IMG/VR virus record: IMGVR_UViG_3300025687_000118
Location: 1 to 39,297 of that record
DNA: 39,297 bases
DNA from: a virus
Reading direction: 5' to 3' (one strand)
Shown here one piece after another: positions 33,370 to 39,297 of the stretch. Position numbers and translations under genes: made by a program. The number at the start of each line of letters is the position of its first letter. Within the stretch, counting starts at the first letter, position 1. Below the pieces are notes generated by a model. That model did not search any database. It saw nothing but the letters and a program-made list of their open reading frames with translations, and had not been told where the DNA came from.

Positions 33370-35649
33370 ATGGCTGATGAAAATGACTTAAATGAAAAGT
33401 CCTTAGACTTTTTGCAAGCAATGCAAACGGTTATGGACGCTATGCGTCGAGGTGTAACACCTCCAGTTGAAGCATTGAATGTACTTGCTAATGCAGCTAG
33501 ACAAGCGTCAAAAGAGCAAGAAGAAGCATCGAAAGCAGTGAAAGCTGCTGGTGCTGCATTTAGAGATCAAATATTCAGTTTTGGAGCTAGTTTAGGCAGA
33601 GGCAAAACTGAACTTGCATCAATGAGTAGTGTGCTAAAAACAGCCACTGGTTATATTACATCGTTAGCTAAAGCTTCAAAGAATCCAGCAGCAATTGCAG
33701 CGGCAAAGACTTTGGAAGTAGCTGCCGAAGGTGCTGCATACGGAATGGAACGTTCTGAAGCAGCATTTCAAAGTTTTCAAGAATTAGCACGTGTTGGCGG
33801 GGTCGGTGCCGACGGATTATTAGGCCTAGCAGAATCGTTTACTACTGCTGGCATGACATTAAAGCAGTTTGAATCAATGGTTGCGCAAAATTCGCGCTCG
33901 TTAGCTGGATTATATGGTTCCGCTGATACAGGTGCAGCAGAAATTGCTAAAGCAATGAGTACAATGCGCGGCGGCCTTGATCAGGAATTGCGTAGAATTG
34001 GATTTACAACAGAAGAAGTTGCTGACACTATGGTTGCATACGCTGACTTACAACGTGCAATGGGTCAGCAACAACAATTATCGCAAGCACAACTTACGCT
34101 AGGCACACAGCAATATGGCAAAGAACTAGATGAACTTGCTAAACTAACAGGCATGAGCCGTAAAGAGCAAGTAAAACAAATGGAAGCTGCCAACAGAAAT
34201 ACACGTTTCCTTGCAAAAATTCAGCAGATGCAAGCCTCAGGACAAGCTAAACAAGCAGAAGAATTATATAAGTTGAACAATATATATGCGTCTGTTAGCC
34301 CAGAACTAGCGGCTGCATTCCAAGATCAAGTTAGCGGATACTTAACTTCAGACGCAGCAATCAAAGGTAATATTTCGTCTAATTATGCAATGCTACGGTC
34401 AACTCAGGCAGTAATTGCTGGCCAAACAGATGCAGTTGGTGCGTTTAAAGATGTTCAAGGTGGGATTAATGAAGTAATACCGCAAGTAAGAACATTTGGT
34501 GCTGCAATGGGCGATACTGGACCGTATAGTAACTTATTAGATTTAACCAAAGCAGCGTCATTAGGCATGGGTGATATTGCAGATATCGCAGCAAAAAATA
34601 AAGAAACTCAAGACAAACAAACAAAAGGGTCGAGCGAATCAGTTGAACTAATGATTGACGCTAGCAGAAAATTAAGCGACGCCGCTTCGACATTAGATTC
34701 GATTACCGTTAGCTTTAGTACAATTCGCGACGTAATGCAAGGTATTGCTTCTGCTTCTAAAGAAGCAACTGAACTGCTAGCACGTAGTAAAACCGAAATA
34801 CAACAAATGTTCGGTTCAACTGAATACGTGCCTATTGCTGGCGAAGGATATGGCGGAACACCAGAAACTGAAATTAAAGTATCGCCAACTCCTGAAATGG
34901 CTGAAATGAAGGCGTTGGATGTTAAACGTAATGAATTGTTAGATGCAATACGAACAGGATTACCAGATGAGTTTGCTTCCGACGAAGAAATTGCTGCCTG
35001 GCAAGATTTAAAAACTCAACTTGAAGGAGTTAATACTCGTTTAGACGAATTAAAAGATATTACCGCAGCACAAACAAAAGCAGCACAAGATGCATACTTA
35101 ACCCCGGTTAGTAAAATTATTGACGAAGCAATTAAAGCTAGCGGAAAACCAATAGGAAGTGCTTCAATGTTAGAAGCACTCAAAGGTACTGAATTTGGCG
35201 GATTTGGTAGTGCGTATAATTTGTCTGTTGGTCCGGAAAAAGCAAAAGAAATGCGAGATATGATTACTGCTGCAGGCGGTATTTTTGGTCCAGATGGAAC
35301 AGTTAATGTTGGATTAATGGATAGTCTTAAGAACATTGTTAAACGTTCAAACAGCGCAACAACTGTACCTGTACCAAATTCAGCACAAATGTCAGCACCT
35401 GCACCGTCAATGGCTAAAGGCGGTATTGCAACAGGACCCCGTTCTGGATACCAGGCAACACTACATGGTACAGAAGCGGTAGTTCCATTAGAAGGGCAAA
35501 AAATTCCAGTTGAAATCAAAGATACTCGAGACATGAGACCGCAAATGGATTTAATGGAACGTCAAATTGCAAAACTTGATGCAGTTATTGACGCTATACA
35601 AAAGCATACAGCAGTTTCAGAAAAGATCTTCCGCACAAATTATAGCTAA
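33370..35649 (+). CDS. Tail tape-measure-like protein
   Basis: 759 residues, rich in Ala, Gln and Glu, largely helical and coiled-coil from about 1 to 480, with a Gly/Ala-rich hydrophobic stretch near 95-170. The C-terminal motif AKGGIATGPRSGYQATLHGT then EAVVPLEGQKIPV is the typical ending of phage tape-measure proteins. Such a protein sets tail length by spanning the tube between hub and terminator. It lies between gp26 and the portal gene, whereas T4 places its measure protein (gp29) in the 27-28-29 block. The ATG follows a TATAAATA late promoter. Confidence 0.75.
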   Translation: MADENDLNEKSLDFLQAMQTVMDAMRRGVTPPVEALNVLANAARQASKEQEEASKAVKAAGAAFRDQIFSFGASLGRGKTELASMSSVLKTATGYITSLAKASKNPAAIAAAKTLEVAAEGAAYGMERSEAAFQSFQELARVGGVGADGLLGLAESFTTAGMTLKQFESMVAQNSRSLAGLYGSADTGAAEIAKAMSTMRGGLDQELRRIGFTTEEVADTMVAYADLQRAMGQQQQLSQAQLTLGTQQYGKELDELAKLTGMSRKEQVKQMEAANRNTRFLAKIQQMQASGQAKQAEELYKLNNIYASVSPELAAAFQDQVSGYLTSDAAIKGNISSNYAMLRSTQAVIAGQTDAVGAFKDVQGGINEVIPQVRTFGAAMGDTGPYSNLLDLTKAASLGMGDIADIAAKNKETQDKQTKGSSESVELMIDASRKLSDAASTLDSITVSFSTIRDVMQGIASASKEATELLARSKTEIQQMFGSTEYVPIAGEGYGGTPETEIKVSPTPEMAEMKALDVKRNELLDAIRTGLPDEFASDEEIAAWQDLKTQLEGVNTRLDELKDITAAQTKAAQDAYLTPVSKIIDEAIKASGKPIGSASMLEALKGTEFGGFGSAYNLSVGPEKAKEMRDMITAAGGIFGPDGTVNVGLMDSLKNIVKRSNSATTVPVPNSAQMSAPAPSMAKGGIATGPRSGYQATLHGTEAVVPLEGQKIPVEIKDTRDMRPQMDLMERQIAKLDAVIDAIQKHTAVSEKIFRTNYS

Positions 35650-35657
35650 ATAGTGAT

Positions 35658-37382
35658 ATGAGTTATAAAAAACATTTCCGCGCTGCTGATACTTCTGGCA
35701 GATTTAGTCCGTTAGGCAACGGTGCTATGGCATCGAATAATTCGCCAAACTTTTCATTTAGAAATTACGAAAGCGTATTACCAGAAGTATATACAGGACA
35801 TCCAAACCGTGTTGAACGTTATAATCAATACGAAGCAATGGATATGGACTCAGAAATTAATGCTTGCTTAGATATTATTGCAGAGTTCTGTACTCAAGAA
35901 AATGAGCAAAACGGCACAGCATTTGAACTTAATTTTAACGAAAAGCCAACTGAAAACGAAGTCAACATTCTTCGCCAGCAGTTAAAGCAATGGTCAAAAC
36001 TAAATCAATTTGACAAGCGTATTTTTAAATTGTTCCGCAATACATTAAAGTATGGCGATCAAGTTTTTATTCGCGATCCAGAAACATTTGAATTGTTCTG
36101 GGTAGAGCCTACTAAAGTAGCACGTGTTATTGTAAACGAAAGCGAAGGAAAACGTCCAGAACAATATGTTATCCGCGACATTAATCCTAACTTTGAGAAC
36201 TTAACTGTAGCACAAAAGTCTGTTAACGATTTTAAATCGGGCATTCCTACAATGGCTAACGGACAGCAGTACAATTACAATGTACCTAATTCATCTGGTG
36301 CAGGTGCACAAGGCCGTTTTGAAACAGCAGTTAACGAATCAGCAGTAGATGCTAAACACGTAGTACATTTAAGTTTAACCGAAGGGTTAGATTACTTTTG
36401 GCCTTTTGGGCAGTCAATTCTTGAAAACATTTTTAAAGTATTCAAGCAAAAAGAATTACTCGAAGATGCGATTCTAATTTACCGCGTACAACGTGCGCCG
36501 GAACGTCGCGTTTTCTATATTGACGTTGGTAATATGCCTTCGCACATGGCTATGAGCTTTGTTGAACGTGTTAAAAACGAAATTCATCAACGCCGCATTC
36601 CTACAAAGAACGGCGGCGCAAGTGCAATGGATGCTACATATAACCCATTAAGCATTAACGAAGATTACTTCTTCCCACAAACAGCAGAAGGCCGCGGTAG
36701 TAAAGTTGAAACATTACCGGGTGGTGAAAACTTAGGTCAGATCGACGACTTAAAATACTTTAATAACAAAATGGCACGTGGATTACGTGTTCCAAGTTCG
36801 TATTTGCCAACTGGTCCAGATGATTCAGCAACACCACTAAGTGATGGGCGTGTAGGTACCGCACTTATTCAAGAATATCGTTTTAATCAATATTGCCAGC
36901 GACTACAAACAACACTATGCTCTACATTAGATGACGAGTTTAAGATGTTTCTACGTTGGAGAGGATTTAATATCGACTCTGGGTTATTTGACTTAAAGTT
37001 TAACTCTCCGCAAAACTTTGCTACATTCCGTCAAGCAGAAATGGACTCTGCCCGGGTTGGTACATTCCAAGGGTTAGAACAGCTACCTTATATGAGTAAG
37101 CGTTTCTTGTTAGAACGTTTCTTAGGATTAACTGAGGAAGAAATTGTTCGCAACGAAGAATTGTGGAATGAAGAGCAAGGAACTTCGGATGATATGAGCC
37201 CAGAAGGTTCTGATTTACGTTCAGTAGGCATTATGCCAGGTGGATTTGAATCTGACTTAGGACAAATGGATGCAATGGAAGTACCTCCAGAAGGCGAAGC
37301 AGGAGCAGAACCTGGTGCAGGAGAAGTACCTCCAATGCCTAGTACAGGACCAGCAGGCGGAACACCGCCGCCGGGGGTATAA
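35658..37382 (+). CDS. 20: Portal vertex protein gp20
   Basis: 574 residues, near T4 gp20 (524). Family segments include NRVERYNQYEAMDMDSEINA and CLDIIAEFCTQEN near the start, RNTLKYGDQVFIRD, the LTEGLDYFWPFGQSILENIF stretch, IYRVQRAPERRVFYIDVGNM and RGLRVPSSYLPTGPDDS. The dodecameric portal starts head assembly, is the channel for DNA packaging and later joins the tail. The C-terminus (about 520-574) is a low-complexity tail of Pro, Gly and Glu. It begins eight bases after the tape-measure stop and leads the head-assembly genes. Confidence 0.94.
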   Translation: MSYKKHFRAADTSGRFSPLGNGAMASNNSPNFSFRNYESVLPEVYTGHPNRVERYNQYEAMDMDSEINACLDIIAEFCTQENEQNGTAFELNFNEKPTENEVNILRQQLKQWSKLNQFDKRIFKLFRNTLKYGDQVFIRDPETFELFWVEPTKVARVIVNESEGKRPEQYVIRDINPNFENLTVAQKSVNDFKSGIPTMANGQQYNYNVPNSSGAGAQGRFETAVNESAVDAKHVVHLSLTEGLDYFWPFGQSILENIFKVFKQKELLEDAILIYRVQRAPERRVFYIDVGNMPSHMAMSFVERVKNEIHQRRIPTKNGGASAMDATYNPLSINEDYFFPQTAEGRGSKVETLPGGENLGQIDDLKYFNNKMARGLRVPSSYLPTGPDDSATPLSDGRVGTALIQEYRFNQYCQRLQTTLCSTLDDEFKMFLRWRGFNIDSGLFDLKFNSPQNFATFRQAEMDSARVGTFQGLEQLPYMSKRFLLERFLGLTEEEIVRNEELWNEEQGTSDDMSPEGSDLRSVGIMPGGFESDLGQMDAMEVPPEGEAGAEPGAGEVPPMPSTGPAGGTPPPGV

Positions 37383-37390
37383 ATAAAACT

Positions 37391-37618
37391 ATGCAACTAT
37401 TTGAAATGTTTGATCCAGCAGTACCAGGCTTACAAAGCGTTCAAGATGACAACACTCAGCTTGACGATGAAGCCACACGTAAAACTCGTTTAACATTAAA
37501 ACAAATTAATAAACTACGTCTTATGCTTGACGTAAGAAACGTTGAATATAGAGAAAAGTTAAAGAAGATTCAAAAACAATATGCCGCACCTGCAGAACCT
37601 GTAGGTCCACCAATGTAA
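37391..37618 (+). CDS. Small prohead-core-type protein (gp67-like by position)
   Basis: 75 residues. The centre is one amphipathic helix, KTRLTLKQINKLRLMLDVRN then VEYREKLKKIQKQY, with a Pro-rich end. T4 has the small prohead core protein gp67 directly after gp20, so position and size suggest the same role. The sequence alone is not decisive. It starts eight bases after the portal stop; TATAAATA at 37378-37385 overlaps that stop but is too close to the ATG to be a normal promoter for this gene. Confidence 0.7.
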   Translation: MQLFEMFDPAVPGLQSVQDDNTQLDDEATRKTRLTLKQINKLRLMLDVRNVEYREKLKKIQKQYAAPAEPVGPPM

Positions 37619-37667
37619 GAGATTTCGACTATATCTAGTAGTTAAAATCCTTCATTTCTACCTTTTT

Positions 37668-37682
37668 CCGCCTTTTTGGCGG
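37668..37682. other. Hairpin in the gap before the scaffold gene
   Basis: CCGCC-TTTTT-GGCGG is a perfect five-base stem in the 138-base gap between the gp67-like and gp68-like genes. The T-run comes before, not after, the stem on the plus strand, so it is not a standard terminator. A second weak palindrome, ATTGTAAATACAAT, is at 37708-37721. The gap may contain an RNA processing or expression-tuning site for the abundant scaffold protein. No clear promoter was found in it. Confidence 0.4.
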
Positions 37683-37756
37683 TAATATACACATATTTTT
37701 GTAAGTCATTGTAAATACAATACACATAAAGCCATACTTTATTGGAGAATATCAAT

Positions 37757-38515
37757 ATGAACAAATTTGAGAAGCTAATTGAATACGTCATCAATGATGA
37801 AGATTCAAAAGCACAAGACCTTTTCCACGAAATCGTAGTTGAGAAGTCTCGTGAAATTTACGAAAACCTAATGTCTGAAGAAGACATGGCAGAAGATGAA
37901 GTCGACGATCTAATCGACGACATCGAAACTGACGAAGAAGGCGTTGCTGAAGCTGAAGACGACATGGAAATGGACGTTAAAATGGGCGACGAAGAAGGCG
38001 AACTAGAATTAGACGCTGACGAAGAAGAAGGTGAAGAAGAAGATTTAGAAGACCGTGTTGTTGACCTAGAAGACAAGCTAGATGAACTAATGGCAGAGTT
38101 TGAAGCTCTAATGGCTGGTGAAGCTGAAGAGCCAGAACACGCTGATATGGCTATGGACATGGGCAGCGACATGGAAGAAGGCATGTTTGAATCTGAAGAA
38201 GAAGTTACTGAAGATGAAGATGCAGAAGAACTAGAAGAAGGCGTTGCACTAAAAGCTGCTCCAGCTCCAGTTAAAAGTGAAGAAGGCTCTGTAAACAAGA
38301 AGTCAACTGTTGCTGCTAACGCAGGTGCTAAAGGCGCAGAAGCAAAGCCAGCAATGAGTTCAGGTGATGAAAGCGGCCGTGCTGCTCCAACTGCTAAAGA
38401 TTTAATTGGCAAAGTTGGCAACACTCCAGCTCAATCAACACAAAAACCAAGTGCTGCACCTAAGGCAAAAGTTAAAGGTGAAGAATCTGGTACAAACGCT
38501 AAGAGCACAATTTAA
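37757..38515 (+). CDS. 68: Acidic prohead core scaffold protein (gp68-like)
   Basis: 252 residues from the ATG at 37757, chosen because GGAG lies nine bases upstream. The head MNKFEKLIEYVINDEDSKAQ and DLFHEIVVEKSREIYENLM is the conserved start of T4-like core proteins found between gp20 and gp21. Residues about 40-165 are extremely acidic, with a short coiled coil (VVDLEDKLDELMAEFEALM). The end (about 175-252) is Ala, Lys and Pro-rich and probably flexible. The internal scaffold guides capsid shape and is then cut by the gp21 protease. The antisense Ser-rich open frame is an artefact of the acidic codons. Confidence 0.78.
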   Translation: MNKFEKLIEYVINDEDSKAQDLFHEIVVEKSREIYENLMSEEDMAEDEVDDLIDDIETDEEGVAEAEDDMEMDVKMGDEEGELELDADEEEGEEEDLEDRVVDLEDKLDELMAEFEALMAGEAEEPEHADMAMDMGSDMEEGMFESEEEVTEDEDAEELEEGVALKAAPAPVKSEEGSVNKKSTVAANAGAKGAEAKPAMSSGDESGRAAPTAKDLIGKVGNTPAQSTQKPSAAPKAKVKGEESGTNAKSTI

Positions 38516-38530
38516 GGACACTGATTAGGT

Positions 38531-39163
38531 ATGGCATACTTAAAAGAGAACTTAACCTTTGATGCTGCTAAACTTATTGTTGAAAGCAGCGGAGAAGGTG
38601 ACTCTAAGACTCTTCATATGAAGGGTATTTGCATCCAAGGTGGTGTAAAGAATGCCAATCAACGTGTCTATCCTGTAAATGAAATTGAAAAAGCCGTATC
38701 GACTTTAAATGAACAAATTTCAGGTGGATATAGTGTGCTTGGTGAAGTTGATCACCCGGATGATTTAAAAATTAACCTGGACCGCGTAAGCCACATGATT
38801 ACAGAAATGTGGATGGACGGTCCAAATGGTTATGGTAAACTTAAAATTTTACCAACACCGATGGGTAAACTAGTTGAAACAATGCTACAAAGCGGCGTTA
38901 AATTAGGTGTTTCATCGCGTGGTAGCGGTAACGTAAATGAAGGTAATGGTCACGTTAGTGACTTTGAAATCGTTACCGTGGATGTAGTTGCTCAACCATC
39001 TGCTCCAAATGCTTATCCAACAGCAATTTATGAAGGCTTAATGAATATGAAGCATGGTCATAAGTTACACGAGATGGCAAAAGAAGCAGGTGTTGACAAT
39101 AGAGTACAAAAGTATTTAAAAAGCGAGATTGGAAAGTTAATTTCTGAACTCAAAATACGTTAG
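38531..39163 (+). CDS. 21: Prohead core protease gp21
   Basis: 210 residues, near T4 gp21 (212). The serine protease of the herpesvirus-assemblin type is shown by GEVDHPDDLKINLDRVSHM (catalytic His in VDHP), KLGVSSRGSG (nucleophile Ser) and the DFEIVTVDVVAQPSAPNAY segment. It cleaves the scaffold and capsid proteins inside the prohead before DNA packaging. AAGGA stands before the ATG, and the next gene, gp22, follows after TAGGAG, in the T4 order 68-21-22. Confidence 0.94.
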   Translation: MAYLKENLTFDAAKLIVESSGEGDSKTLHMKGICIQGGVKNANQRVYPVNEIEKAVSTLNEQISGGYSVLGEVDHPDDLKINLDRVSHMITEMWMDGPNGYGKLKILPTPMGKLVETMLQSGVKLGVSSRGSGNVNEGNGHVSDFEIVTVDVVAQPSAPNAYPTAIYEGLMNMKHGHKLHEMAKEAGVDNRVQKYLKSEIGKLISELKIR

Positions 39164-39174
39164 GAGACTACAAA

Positions 39175-39297
39175 ATGCTTGATGCAATCAAACCATTGCT
39201 TGAAAGTGGACTAATTAGCGAAGAAGTTGGTACTGAGCTTAATGAAGCTTGGGAACAAAAAATCAACGAAGCTCGTGAAGAAGTTCGCGCAGAGCTA
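39175..39297 (+). CDS. 22: Prohead scaffolding core protein gp22 (partial, N-terminus)
   Basis: The ATG at 39175 follows TAGGAG and opens a frame that runs off the window after 41 codons. The visible residues, MLDAIKPLLESGLISEEVG then an acidic helix (LNEAWEQKINEAREEVRAEL), fit the start of gp22, the main scaffold protein of T4-like proheads, and the position after gp21 is the T4 one. Confidence 0.82.
   Translation, partial: MLDAIKPLLESGLISEEVGTELNEAWEQKINEAREEVRAEL

Noticed and set aside
37378-37385. TATAAATA as late promoter of the gp67-like gene
   Set aside because: Only five bases separate it from the ATG, leaving no room for a normal leader; it overlaps the portal stop codon. It might still serve genes further downstream, but the evidence is weak.
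37668-37682. CCGCC-TTTTT-GGCGG hairpin as an intrinsic terminator
   Set aside because: The T-run precedes the stem on the plus strand and no T-run follows it on either strand; stopping here would also cut off the conserved head operon.
37858-38424. 188-codon Ser-rich open frame on the minus strand
   Set aside because: Antisense shadow of the acidic scaffold protein: Glu/Asp codons read backwards give Ser codons.
1-39297. CRISPR arrays, insertion sequences, integrase or attachment sites
   Set aside because: No regularly spaced repeats, transposase motifs, integrase motifs or paired terminal repeats were noticed while reading; the only long shared repeat is the 28-bp promoter-like block.

Overview
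The window is part of the genome of a T4-like tailed phage (contractile-tail, myovirus-type). Recognisable T4 core genes are gp6, gp25, gp5, gp53, gp55, gp47, gp46, gp26, gp20, gp21 and the start of gp22. The DNA is AT-rich. The form of these proteins (a 1133-residue gp6, a gp5 without a lysozyme domain, an enlarged gp55, very large baseplate proteins) resembles T4-like phages of marine bacteria. An alphaproteobacterial host is a guess, based mainly on a DUF6614-like gene.

Left part (1-22447, minus strand): a late baseplate/tail operon read right to left. It contains a gp48-like structural protein, gp53, a 1329-residue structural protein, gp5 hub/spike, a Gly-rich protein, gp25, gp6, and a giant structural protein that starts at 9415 and stays open to the window edge (at least 3138 codons). 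Genes abut or overlap. The two clear gaps, upstream of the gp48-like gene and of gp6, carry the same 28-bp block (25 of 28 identical) with a CATAAATA octamer, probably a late promoter.

Middle part (22448-30711, plus strand): a sigma70-type promoter (TTGACA-18-TATAAT) drives gp55 (late sigma factor), gp47 and gp46 (Mre11/Rad50-like recombination nuclease). A cassette is woven into and after this pair: SGNH-like hydrolase, unknown protein, B12-type radical SAM enzyme, 2OG-Fe(II) oxygenase-like protein. A Holliday-junction-resolvase-type nuclease follows. The run ends in about 640 bases without a credible gene, rich in perfect inverted repeats and closed by a strong bidirectional terminator. I read this as a large structured non-coding RNA, the most interesting object in the window.

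Right-middle (30745-33323): a small accessory island (DUF6614-like protein; a protein resembling the C-terminal half of arginyl/leucyl-tRNA-protein transferases; an unknown 168-residue protein), then a small hub-associated protein and gp26 on the minus strand.

Right part (33370-39297, plus strand): tape-measure-like protein, gp20 portal, small gp67-like protein, acidic gp68-like scaffold protein, gp21 prohead protease and the first 41 codons of gp22. This is the conserved portal-prohead core order of T4-like phages.

Together: host RNA polymerase would transcribe the gp55-recombination operon first; gp55 would then direct polymerase to the late baseplate, tail and head genes.
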